The position numbers were made by a program, and so were the translations under genes. From positions 50,639,751 through 50,703,750 of the forward strand of contig NC_134020.1 of assembly GCF_040712315.1 (NCBI RefSeq): a stretch of 64,000 nt of DNA, in the 5' to 3' direction. The DNA comes from Castanea sativa (lineage: Eukaryota; Streptophyta; Magnoliopsida; Fagales; Fagaceae). The number at the start of each line of letters is the position of its first letter. The first letter of the stretch is position 1. The notes beneath the pieces are model-generated. The model did not search any database. It saw only the letters and a program-made list of their open reading frames with translations, and had not been told where the DNA came from. Positions 43,176 through 54,000 of this stretch are shown here, one piece after another.

Positions 43176-45050
43176 ATGAGACGTTGTTTCTCCACTTTCA
43201 AAAGACAGTCAAATTCAAATCATCACACACCCATCTCTCTTCTTGATTCCTGCAAATCAATCCAACAAACCAAACAAGCCCATGCCCAGCTGATCACCAC
43301 TGGCCTTATCCTACACCCTATCCCAGCAAATAAACTCCTCAAAACGCTCAATCTTTCAAGCTCTGCTTCTATCTCTTATGCCCACCAAGTGTTTGATCAA
43401 ATTCCCTTTCCTGACTGCTTTCTCTATAATACCATGATCAATGCTCATTCACTCTCACCCACTTCTTCTCATAATTCGCTTATTTTATTTCGATCAATGA
43501 TCCGGGGTTCGGGTGTGCCTAATCGGTACACTTTTGTGTTTGCGTTTAAAGCTTGTGGTAATGGGTTGGGGGTTTTGGAGGGCGAGCAAATACGGGTTCA
43601 TGCGATAAAGGTTGGGTTGGAGAACAATGTGTTTGTTACAAATGCGTTGATTGGGATGTATGCAAATTGGGGTTTGGTTGAGGAGGCTAGAAGGGTGTTT
43701 GATTGCAGTGTGAATCGGGATTTGTACTCGTGGAATATTATGCTTGGTGGATATGTGGGGACAGGTGATATGGTTCGAGCTATGGATTTGTTTGAGGAAA
43801 TGTGTGAACGTGATGTTGTATCATGGAGTACTATCATTGCTGGTTACGTCCAGGTGGGTTGTTTCATGGAGGCTTTGGATCTCTTCCACAAGATGCTGCA
43901 AACGGGTCCTAAACCCAATGAGTTTACCCTGGTAAGTGCTCTTGCAGCCTGTGCAAATCTAGTGGCATTGGATCAAGGAAGGTGGATCCATGTTTATCTT
44001 GACAAGGGTGAGATCAAGATGAATGAGCAAGTTCTAGCTAGCCTAATTGACATGTACTCAAAGTGTGGAGAGATAGAATTTGCATCAACGATATTCCACT
44101 ATGAACGTGGTCTGAAGCGGAAGGTTTGGCCTTGGAATGCCATGATTGGTGGATTTGCAATGCATGGCAAATCCAAGGAAGCAATTGATACTTTTGAGCA
44201 AATGAAGATCGAAAGAGTTTCTCCTAACAAGGTCACATTTATTGCCTTATTAAATGCTTGCAGCCATGGAAATATGGTTCATGAGGGAAGGGGTTATTTT
44301 GAATCAATGGCAAGTTCTTATGGAATTGAGCCAGAGATAGAGCACTATGGGTGTATGGTAGATCTACTAGGCCGCACTGGACTCTTGAAGGAAGCTGAAG
44401 AGGTCATATCTAGTATGCCAATGGCTCCAGATGCTGCCATTTGGGGGGCATTACTTGGTGCTTGTAGAATTCATAAAGATATGAAAAGGGGAGAGCGAGT
44501 AGGAAAAGTTTTAAAAGATTTGCATTCCAACCATATTGGTTGTCATGTTCTATTGTCTAACATTTATTCTGCATCTGGGAGATGGAATGAAGCAAATGTT
44601 GTAAGAGAGAAGATTGAAGTAAGTGGCAGAAAGAAAACCCCTGGTTGCAGCTCCATTGAATTGAATGGTGTGTTCCATCAATTCCTTGTGGGAGATAGAT
44701 CTCATCCTCAAACTAAGCAACTGTATTCATTCCTGGAAGAGATGACAGTTAAATTGAAGATTGCAGGATATGTTCCAGAATTTGGAGAAGTTTTACTTGA
44801 TATTGTTGACGAGGAAGATAAAGAGACAGCTCTGTCAAAGCATAGTGAGAAGTTAGCTATTGCTTTTGGGTTGATGAACACAGCACCTGGGACCCCAATT
44901 CGCATTGTAAAGAACTTAAGAGTTTGTGGAGATTGCCACCAAGCAACAAAGTTCATATCCAAGGTTTATGATAGAGAGATTATTGTCAGGGACAGGATTA
45001 GGTTTCACCATTTTAAAGATGGAATCTGTTCTTGCAAAGACTATTGGTAG
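43176..45050 (+). CDS. DYW-class pentatricopeptide repeat (PPR) protein, intronless, 624 aa
   Basis: Probably a site-specific C-to-U RNA editing factor in mitochondria or plastids: PPR motifs bind RNA and the DYW domain is the cytidine deaminase. The first 20 residues (MRRCFSTFKRQSNS) are basic and lack acidic residues, as in organelle presequences. PLS-type repeats fill about 30-450, with typical phrases such as NALIGMYANWG, WNAMIGGFAMHG and ALLNACSHGNMV. The E domain follows (about GAMLG-like AIWGALLGACRIHKDMK), then the DYW domain from about 490. Its zinc/catalytic signature is complete: His556-Ser-Glu558, then Cys584-x2-Cys587-His588, and the C-terminal CSCKDYW. Lack of introns is usual in this family. 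No lesion seen. The exact target transcript and orthologue cannot be told from sequence by eye. Confidence 0.96.
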   Translation: MRRCFSTFKRQSNSNHHTPISLLDSCKSIQQTKQAHAQLITTGLILHPIPANKLLKTLNLSSSASISYAHQVFDQIPFPDCFLYNTMINAHSLSPTSSHNSLILFRSMIRGSGVPNRYTFVFAFKACGNGLGVLEGEQIRVHAIKVGLENNVFVTNALIGMYANWGLVEEARRVFDCSVNRDLYSWNIMLGGYVGTGDMVRAMDLFEEMCERDVVSWSTIIAGYVQVGCFMEALDLFHKMLQTGPKPNEFTLVSALAACANLVALDQGRWIHVYLDKGEIKMNEQVLASLIDMYSKCGEIEFASTIFHYERGLKRKVWPWNAMIGGFAMHGKSKEAIDTFEQMKIERVSPNKVTFIALLNACSHGNMVHEGRGYFESMASSYGIEPEIEHYGCMVDLLGRTGLLKEAEEVISSMPMAPDAAIWGALLGACRIHKDMKRGERVGKVLKDLHSNHIGCHVLLSNIYSASGRWNEANVVREKIEVSGRKKTPGCSSIELNGVFHQFLVGDRSHPQTKQLYSFLEEMTVKLKIAGYVPEFGEVLLDIVDEEDKETALSKHSEKLAIAFGLMNTAPGTPIRIVKNLRVCGDCHQATKFISKVYDREIIVRDRIRFHHFKDGICSCKDYW

Positions 45051-45311
45051 GCATGAAGATTGCTTTGTGATGGACTGAAGCTGATCTCAAATTGCAATTA
45101 TTTTCCCTCTATACAGCCAAATCTACAAGAATTTGGATCCTTTCCTTGTGATACATTCTGCCCGCTTGTCAATACAATGGTGCTTTCTTTTAGAGTGTTG
45201 ATTAAGGGAAGTGTATAAACAGAAGCTACTGAGAACTTGACAGAGCTATAGAGAATGAGACAACCATATGTTGCATCCAAACATTCAACAGGGACTCGCT
45301 AGAAGGAAAAT

Positions 45312-45551
45312 GAGGCATAACAGAAATAAATTGTTATGAAGCTACTGCTTTAGGAGCCAGCAGATAGATGGGATTTGTGGAGCAACTGCAAGAATCACTT
45401 AGATTATATACTATCTGCACAAGGGTCAGACGAGGCATAACAGAAGTCAATTGATATGAAGCTACTGCATTAGGTGCTAGCAGATAGATGGGATTTGTGG
45501 AGCAACTGCAAGGATAACTTTGATCATATATTATCTGCACAGGGGTCAATT
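45312..45551. repeat. 120-bp tandem duplication downstream of the PPR gene
   Basis: GAGGCATAACAGAA through TATCTGCACAAGGGTCAGAC (45312-45431) is repeated at 45432-45551 with about 10-15 differences by eye. It starts about 260 bp after the stop and may lie in the 3' UTR. Confidence 0.92.
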
Positions 45552-45754
45552 TTGTGCTTGATTATGTACGAAGTTCATCAATCTATTGTATTCTGATGAT
45601 TTGGTTCTAAGTTCATGAAAAGGGATAAAAGAATAAATATTTTCTCAGCACTATATGAAGATTTTTCAACTAGTTTAGACGTGAGGATTTATCAATTTGT
45701 GTAACAGTTGCATGCACCATCGCGTTAACATTTTTTTTTCTTTTCTTTTTTTTT

Positions 45755-45888
45755 TTTGGTAAAAAAAGGGGGGGTAGCTAGGCTACGTAATCCCCCAGGG
45801 TAGGGCGCACAGGTGTGGATGCCCACCAACAATCGGCTATGGAGCTAATTCAAACCCAAGCCTAACAAGCCTAAGTACTAGTGAGTCA

Positions 45889-45890
<2 letters not shown>
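45755..45890 (-). repeat. SINE-like or other dispersed repeat
   Basis: On the minus strand CTTGGGTTTGAATTAGCTCC resembles a pol III B box, and the element ends in TTTTTTTACC and poly(A) (poly(T) on +). No target duplication found, so the class is uncertain. Confidence 0.35.
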
Positions 45891-45980
<90 letters not shown>

Positions 45981-46035
45981 CTATGGGGATGATTCAAACC
46001 CAAGCCTAACAAGCCTAAGTACTAGCGAGTCATGA

Positions 46036-46105
<70 letters not shown>
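45835..46105. repeat. Duplicated compound microsatellite (TA)n(GA)n
   Basis: Two head-to-tail units, 45835-45978 and 45979-46105. Each starts GGCTATGG, contains ATTCAAACCCAAGCC, TAACAAGCCTAAGTACTAG and GAGTCATGAATATATA, and ends in long (TA)n and (GA)n runs. Confidence 0.9.
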
Positions 46106-46110
<5 letters not shown>

Positions 46111-46129
46111 TCTAAGTTACACCTTTTTT

Positions 46130-46411
46130 TTTTTTTAAAGAATACTAAGTATTTTTAACACACACACGCGAGAAAAGGAGAAAAGGTATTAAAGAAACTG
46201 ATAAGGGTTTAACTCTTGGATACACGACACAAACTTCAAAACCTTTTTAATTTACACTCAATTTCCAATGTGGAATTAATCCACTGTTTTTTCTTTTAAG
46301 AATATTAAGTATTTAACACACACACGGGGAGAGTAAAGAAGGGAGAAGGTCTCAAAAAAACTGACAATGATGTATATCCAAAAAAGTTTAGCTCTTGGAT
46401 ACACAACGCAT
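46130..46411. repeat. Imperfect direct repeat
   Basis: AGAATACTAAGTATTTTTAAC, ACACACACG, then AAACTGATAAGGGTTTAACT and CTTGGATACAC at about 46138-46230 recurs at about 46298-46405 in diverged form. Confidence 0.6.
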
Positions 46412-46843
46412 GGTTAAAGTTACACTTGGTGTAATTTTATAAGGGTTATACTTTTTTTTTTTTTTTTACCGTAGATTAGCATTAGATCTAATGGTGAATA
46501 ACATTCTATGTCTTGTCATTAATATTCTAAATATTTCATTAATGAGTTAACAAAAACCTCCATTTTATTTTATCAAAGCACACATTCTCTCTCTAATCTC
46601 ATCTCCATCTCCATGGATTCACCCTTTCCACCACAAGACACATAATTCTCATTAATTTATCCCTGATAATAAAGAGAAGAAATTTAAGCAAGAGCCAATT
46701 CATTCAGTTTAGATTGCGTTTAAAGGACAACCCAGTCTCTCTCTCTCCCTTTTTTTTCGGCTCGGGCCCCTATGATTATGGATCTAGCAATTTTCAATTA
46801 GGTGTGAATTTGAAATCTTAACCTTCCACAACTTATGACATTA

Positions 46844-47050
46844 AGAGTCTGTTTGGGAACAGCTTATTCAGCTAAAGTTAAAAAAAAATTGTTGAAAGTG
46901 TAACAAAAAAAAAAGTTGAAAAATAAGCTGAATAATACAATGAAACTTATGAATAGTATCTAAAAAGTGCAGTGGAACTTATGAATTGTAGCAAAAATAA
47001 GTTAAAATTGCAAATAAGCTGAAAATTTCAACCCATCCCAAACGCTCTCT
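46844..47050. mobile_element. MITE with AGAGTCTGTTTGGGA ends
   Basis: Left AGAGTCTGTTTGGGAACAGC, right ATCCCAAACGCTCTCT. The interior shares AAATAAGCTGAATAATAC and AATAAGCTGAAAATTTCA with the partial copy at 14747-14842. Confidence 0.72.
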
Positions 47051-47276
47051 AAAACCTCAATATTTGAATTGGAACATGATTGGTAGTCTGGTACGACTAC
47101 TAACAAATGCTATTTTTTTTTTTTTTCCGCTGAATAATGCTATGATATTTTAATGAAAGCTTCCATAGTTCCACCACACCTTTTGGATATCAACAATTCT
47201 TATCAAATTAAGTGTTTATTCTAAAGGATTTGGAGGTAAGAACATTTAAGAGAAAAGTTGTCAATTTGATGGCTTA

Positions 47277-48161
47277 GAGCACCTACATCAGTAGATGCAA
47301 AATTCTCGTCTATTTTACATGAAAAAACTTACTTTTTCTATTTTACACACTCATTTTTACAAAACACCCACATCAGTTTATCTATTTTACACATTTATTT
47401 AATAAAAATATTCATTCCTTTACAATTTTTTATCATCCCCTCCCTCACTGCCCCTCTCTCTCTCACAGACCCACCGTCACAACCAACGATCACTCCAACC
47501 ACCATCATCACCACCCAACCACCATTACCACCATCATCACCACCCAGAAAAGCCAAGCCGATCAAGATCAAAACCCACCGACCCACACCCACAATCAACC
47601 AACAAACCAAAAAAAAAAAAAAACCCAACAACCAACGGATCGGAGCGAGATCGAGGCCTCCAGCCTGAGTAAGATCGACGCCTCACAGCACCGCCACCTC
47701 CTCGCAATGGTCGCCGGCCTCAAGCTCAATCAAGAATGGATCGAAACCCACGAGATTCTACACAATGGACCCGTCAGAGAACTCTGTTCGTGTTGTAGGC
47801 GACGGACTCGTCCGGCGACTCAGCTTGCTCGACCTTGTTTTCATCTACGGCAATGGTGATCAGCGGAAGCTAAAGGAAGAAAAATTGATGAGATGAGAGA
47901 AAAGAGAGCTGTGTTGTGCGCCTGAGAGAGAGAGAGGGAGGTGAGAGTCAGTGGAGAGGAGAGAGAAAAAACTATTAAGATATTAGATAGACATGATACA
48001 GTACCCATGTAAATTTACACGGTACTGTAGCAACTTGTATTTTATAGATGAATTTACACCCACTGATGTGGGTGCTTTTTTACTTAAAATGTGTAAAATT
48101 TGTGACTTTTTTTCATTTTGCACATTTATACACATTTATTCATCCACTGATGTGGATGCTC
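47277..48161. mobile_element. Harbinger-like TIR element nested in the long-TIR element
   Basis: Left GAGCACCTACATCAGTAGATG, right CACTGATGTGGATGCTC; a second inner pair (CATCAGTTTATC and CACTGATGTGGGTG) lies inside each arm. Left flank TTA, right flank TAC, so the duplication is not clean. The interior has an ACC-rich stretch (47460-47630) as in 17493-18696. Confidence 0.68.
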
Positions 48162-49013
48162 TACAAACTCAAAAATTGCAATAGCCATCATTAGCACTTT
48201 ATTTTTTTTCTTTTTACCGGAATCTTTTGTCATCCCAATGACTGAAGTCCAAAACTCCTAAACATACTGTGCAAACTGCAAAGTACTGCCTCAACATTTG
48301 ATTTCTTTAGAATTGAATAAACTACTTACATTTTAAGAAAGCCTACAACAACTATTCGTAGATGGAACATGTGTCTGTTGGGGAAAGGGTGAACGCGTGA
48401 AGCCATGGAAGAAGGAGACGAGTTTAGAGAGAGTAGGTGTGTACTTTGTGATTAGAGAGAGAAGGAAATAATTTTAAAGAAAAAGGAATAAATGAAAGGA
48501 AGGTTTTTTTTTTTTTTTTGGGAGAGTTAAAAGGAAGGTTTTTGGTAACTTATTAATGCAATATTTAGAATATTAATGATAAGGCATGTACAATTTTTTA
48601 ACCATTAGATCTAATGGCAATCTAAGGTCAGAAAAATGTGTAATTCTTATGAAGTTACACTTAGTTTAACTTGAAACCATCATATATATATAAATAGAGG
48701 TGTGTGAGAGGATGAAGTTCTGTCATGTATTGCTTTCGACAAAGAATTTTTTCACATAAGTTCTTTACTTAAGTGTCACATAAAAAATAAGGACTAATTA
48801 AAATTCAATTGATAAGCACTCTTTATTTTTTTAGATTCATTGTATCATGACATTCCTTAAGTGTTACATTAGAGACAAGGACTAATTAAAATTTAAAAGA
48901 TAAAAACTCTCTATTTTCTTGGTTCATTATTTGAAGACTTTCTTCTCTCTCACAAAGCACAAAACCTTTCGTGTTTCTTCTATTTACCATTTTCACCTCT
49001 TCACTTCTACTAC

Positions 49014-49017
<4 letters not shown>

Positions 49018-49074
<57 letters not shown>
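49018..49074. repeat. Long (AT)n microsatellite
   Basis: 57 bp of perfect AT dinucleotides. Confidence 0.97.
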
Positions 49075-49076
<2 letters not shown>

Positions 49077-50149
49077 ATAGCCGTTCATCTTCATGTCATA
49101 GGTTAGGTGCTTTTTTATTTTGTTTTAGCCCTCATAATTTATTAGTTTCTTTGTAATTTTGTACTATTATTTTGTGAGGTATTGTTATGAGCCTCGACCA
49201 TAAAAGTAAAAAATGACGATTATTTTGCAGTTTTCTTTGCTGTGTATAAAGATTATCTCAATTTTAGTTGCAGCTATTCAAGAATAGTGTGCAAACAGTG
49301 TACAGACTACAGTCATATTATTAATTTTCTCCATCAAAGCTACAATTAAGTAGTTCTTCACATAATTGTTATGTTTTTTTCTCATATATCATTCACATCT
49401 AGTACTTATCCACCTATATCTTTTTGATTACTTAGTTGTTAGTGTTGTTAATTATAGTTGTTGCGGTTAGTTAGGATTAGTTTCAAATTATTTAATTTGT
49501 TGTTAATTACAATTTTGATATTCGATTATAAGTTAATCAGTGTGCTCTAGCTACTTCTCTATATGAAGACAAAGGTCATGTGTAAAATCAATAATACAAT
49601 ATCAGTTCATCCAATTTAGCTTATACTTTTCTTGAATCTTAGCATTCACATATATATTTTTTAAAGGATAAAAAGGCTCTATTAGAGGCAAATAAATATT
49701 GATAAATGGAAGTATATTAAGCCCATTTTTCTTTATTTGATTATATTCTCTTTATGTTGGTACACAAATAAATTTTTTTTTTTTTAAATTTAGATTATGA
49801 ACAAAGTGTTTGAGTTTGGGGTCTTGGGATTTAGTAGTGAGAATGAAGTGGTTGAGGAAGTGTTCCGTTTTAGAAATAAAGTCTACAATCTATCTAGATG
49901 CTATTTTATTAGTTTAAATATTAAATTTATAATATGGTATAGACCCTTAAAAATGTCTAATATATATGCAATTCCAATCTCATATATATAGATTAGTGAA
50001 GAAAACTCACTCAATAGTCTAATACTATTTCTAAGATAAGTAAAAATTATAAAATATAAATTAAATACATTAAGTTTCAAAACATTCAACAATATTATAA
50101 GAAACATCATAAATACTATATAACAAAATGAGTATTATATATGAGCCTT

Positions 50150-50221
50150 AAAATTTTTTTTTTTATTATATAAGATAGAAAAATTTACTCTAACCTAATT
50201 TAAATATATATGTGTATGAAG
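50150..50221 (-). mobile_element. Truncated SINE of the second family
   Basis: ATAAGATAGAAAAATTTACTC, TAACCTAATTTAAATATATA and TGTGTATGAAG match the 3' half of the minus-strand SINE at 15578-15703. The tRNA-like head is missing. Confidence 0.6.
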
Positions 50222-51094
50222 TATTAGCGGCTTAAGACATTATCTGGTTATTGATATTTACCTGCTCTTGTGACTGTTGAAGTTGAAAGGGAACAATGTG
50301 CCTAAACTCTGTGACTGTCAAGGTTGGGAGGGAACATACGGGCAAGGGGTATGTGATGGATAGGCCTACGAAAAATGTTACTAGTATATAAATAATATTT
50401 TCATATAACTTTTTAGACAAATTTTCAGTTGAAGGTTGTTTTTGACGGTTATTAATGGAAAAAAAATAATTTAAGTTGTTAAATTAAAATTAATAATAAT
50501 TTATTATTTATAATTTGTTGTGAAAATATTGTGTACGAATTATTTCCATTTTAAACATTATTTCCAAACAAATTACAACAATTTAACTGGTTTATTTATT
50601 GATTAGATGGTCCTGGGACATTTATTTAAATAATTAATACTTAATAGCCACTTCTGACAAAGAAATTACATCTATTGTTATTATTATTTTTTTTTGGGGG
50701 AGAAAGTACATCTATTCTTATTAATAAAAGCATTTATAACTGTTTATTCAAACAGAAAACAAAATTGTAGCTGTAGAGGAGGCCATTGTCGCCTTAATTG
50801 ATTAAATTAAATAAAGAAAAATATTCGTTTATTTATTTACCCCAGAAAAGTACCTAATTATTTTCTAAAAATATCCCAAAGCTCCATCAAACTCTCACTC
50901 TCTTTATGACCATTTCAATCTCCATCTACATGTAAAACACATTCAGACAATACCCATTTTTTCAAATTCTACATCTTCATTCTCTTAAAGAGCATTGTTT
51001 TTGGTTTGTTTTTTAAGGCAAAAACAGAAAACCCACTTGCATTAAGACTTGAAGAAGTGCTGCAAGGAGATTGAACATTTGAAGAAGAACCCAA

Positions 51095-54000
51095 ATGGCA
51101 GGAACTGCAGGAATGGCAAAGGAGAAACCCCAGTTAGCCATTCTTGGAGCTGGGATTTTTGTGAGGAATCAGTACATTCCAAGACTAGCTGAGATCTCTC
51201 ACCTCTTCAACCTTAAAGCCATTTGGAGCCGCACTGAGGTACATACATAAAAGTTGCAATCTTTCCTTTTTTGTGCAATGCAATAATTAGTCTTAGTTTA
51301 GTTATTACTAAAAGTTTTGGTATTTGTTTAATTCTATGGTATTTAAAGATCTACTCCATATAAGGAAAGTACTAAATTAATCAAAGTCTTTGGATTAAGT
51401 TTATTACTCTTATTTTTGGAATTTTAATGTTTGAATTATGTTGTCTTGTCATTGTAAGAACATTATAAGACAATGCAAGCTTTTATTTTGCCTTGTTTCT
51501 GTGTTTCTTTATTTAAATCAAGAAAAAAAAAGGATTCTGTTTCAACTGTAAGTTGATTTTCAAATTAAGGATCTGGGATTTATTATTTCTTGAAGATCAG
51601 AACTTTCCCAGATGGGTTCAATTCTGTGAACCTGATTTCAGTGCTTACATAAATAACTATGATTTTGATAATACCAATAATCTTATAGCACTGGGAACTT
51701 TTTGTTTTTTATGCTTGAAAATCTTTTCTTTGATAATACCAACAATGGGATATCTGTGTTTTGTGTGAGTGTTTCAGAATTGTAGATCCTATTACGACAT
51801 CCTATATAGTATTGGGATGTCTATTTTTTTCCCTCTTCATTTTTTATTTCCTGGAATTAGTTTCCCTGTAGAAAGGCTCTGGGAAAATGAAAGTTAATAA
51901 TGGGGTATTCTGTGTTTTCATGTGTGTTACTGTACAGGAATCGGCGAGACGTGCTGTTGAGAATGCTAGTAAATACTTTCCTGGAGTGCTATGTAAGTGG
52001 GGGGTTAAGGGTCTTGATGAAATCATCCATGATGATTCAATACCTGGGGTTGCTGTGGTTTTGGCTGGACATACACAGGTACCTTACTCTTTATTTCTCT
52101 CTTTTAAATCCACAAATCGGCTTGCCCATCAGTTTTTCAAGAAACATATTTGCTCATGGTAGACTCCTTGATTTTGATTTTTTCGCTTGGGTTTTATTTT
52201 CAGTGCCTGATGGTTTCAAAGCCAACTGTTACTTTCAAGTGGAAGTTTTAGAAATTCAAGCTTGACATTTTTGTTAATGTGTGCATGCAAGAAAAGAAGT
52301 AGTACTGAGGAATTGCTTTTATGAGCGTTACAACATTTTTGGTACATGCAAAATATAATAAATTTGTTTTAGGGTCATGTTAATGGGTGCCCTTAGGGCA
52401 ATTGATAATAAACCCATTTTAGGAAAATTTTGACACTACTTTCATTGGTAATATAAAAAGCTGTCAAATTAGTTAATTCTTTTTTTTTCCCCATAAAAAT
52501 TTCTAAAAAAATTTGCTAAACTAATGCCTTTAGGGCATCTGTTGACTTTTTCCTTTGTTTTATTCTTAACTATTGCTTGTATTATCGTTCTCCTCTGTCA
52601 TCTGAATTGCTAAAATAAATCTCAAGCTGATCCTCAATGAAGTAGATAAAATATGGCTTAGCAGAAAAGTAAGAAGCAAAGTTAGTTGACTTGGGAAAAA
52701 ATCACTAAGTCAAATATGGATATTGGAGTCCATGCAAGTGTTTAAATGTAATTCCTTTTTTAGAGAAAATTTCAGCACACCCTTTAGAATGCCCCTGCTC
52801 AGTTTCTTTATTGTGCAAGATGTGAAAGTCAATGGCTCTAGCATTTATAATTATTAGTTACATGACTCTTACTTGTGAATCAATATGCTCAGGTTGATAT
52901 ATCACTGAGGCTGCTGAAGGCCGGGAAGCATGTCCTTCAAGGTAATTTATCTTTCAAAATAGCCACTAAGGGATGACCATTCTCTTGAGACAACAAAAAA
53001 GAAAAAAAAAAAAAAGGGGAACTTTTGGGGCCAGTGCTTTGTGTTTCATTTAACAGAATCCATATATCTTATGATTTGCAAAATATATTCTTCTGGACAA
53101 TGTACTAAAGTTTCCCTTTTGGACATGCCGTATGTGTTGCTTGGCTAACTTGGTGTATCTGAAGAGAAACCGGCGGCAGCTTGTAAGTATGATGCATTTT
53201 CAATTGAATCAAGCATGTTATCATACATTTTTGTGTAACTTATCAATGATATGTACAAATGGATATTGTGGTCATTTCATACTAGTATTTTCTTTTGATT
53301 AAATATGTTTATATGCGACCAATCATACCTAAATCAACTCATGCCAATATCTGATATAAATTTCAAATATATTCATTAGTGAGTGTAATGAAACAAATTT
53401 CAGCCATAGATGTTGTATAAAGACATGACCCTACTTGCAATCAAGAAAAAATCTTGATTATTAGTGGCAGCCTCCAATTCCAAAAGAAAGCAATACATAA
53501 AAGAATGAAAGCATAATACAAAACATTAAATAAAATATATTCTCTATTGATTTTGATAAATTCCTGTAAAACATTGATCATAAGATTTATAAATGCAACT
53601 TTCAGGAATACAATGAAAAGAACATCAAATAACAGAAATAGAAAAGCTTCTCTCTTTTCTCAAACTGTCTCCACAATTCTTTATCGTGTCCTTCAAATCC
53701 ACCTGCAGGTTTCTTTTTTTTGATTAGTAATAATAGCTGCAGGTTTCTATTGAGTACGCTTCAAATACTTTTTTTTTTTTTTTTGTTCTCAGGCTTTTTG
53801 GGAACCAACAAGACTTTTAGGCAGACCACCAGAAACTCTTGCTGTTTCTGCACCCAAAAAAAATAAAAAAATTTTTTTTCTTTAAAAGATGTGGAGCCCA
53901 TTGACAAAGGCTATGGAACTTTTTCCTTGTCAGATTACAACTCTAAAAAAGTAACAATCCTTCACATGCACTAATTGTGGTGGGGCCAAATCTATTACCT

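Larger units (their letters stand above)
46412..48678. mobile_element. Long-TIR element (Mutator-like candidate), hosting a nested element
   Basis: Left arm: GGTTAAAGTTACACTTGGTG, then GCATTAGATCTAATGG and CATTAATATTCTAAATAT. The right arm has the same blocks in reverse orientation up to AACTTGAAACC, giving arms of about 140 bp. Outside flanks do not show a clear duplication, so ends may be off by a few bases. The interior holds a MITE (46844-47050) and the TIR element at 47277-48161. No transposase seen. Confidence 0.65.
48679..51094. other. Intergenic, upstream of the oxidoreductase gene
   Basis: AT-rich. Contains the long (AT)n at 49018-49074 and a truncated SINE at about 50150-50221. A 64-codon frame at 49797 has no family features and is not called. 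Confidence 0.5.

Noticed and set aside
49797..49991. Small ORF of 64 codons
   Set aside because: No recognisable features and AT-rich codon use like the surrounding intergenic DNA.
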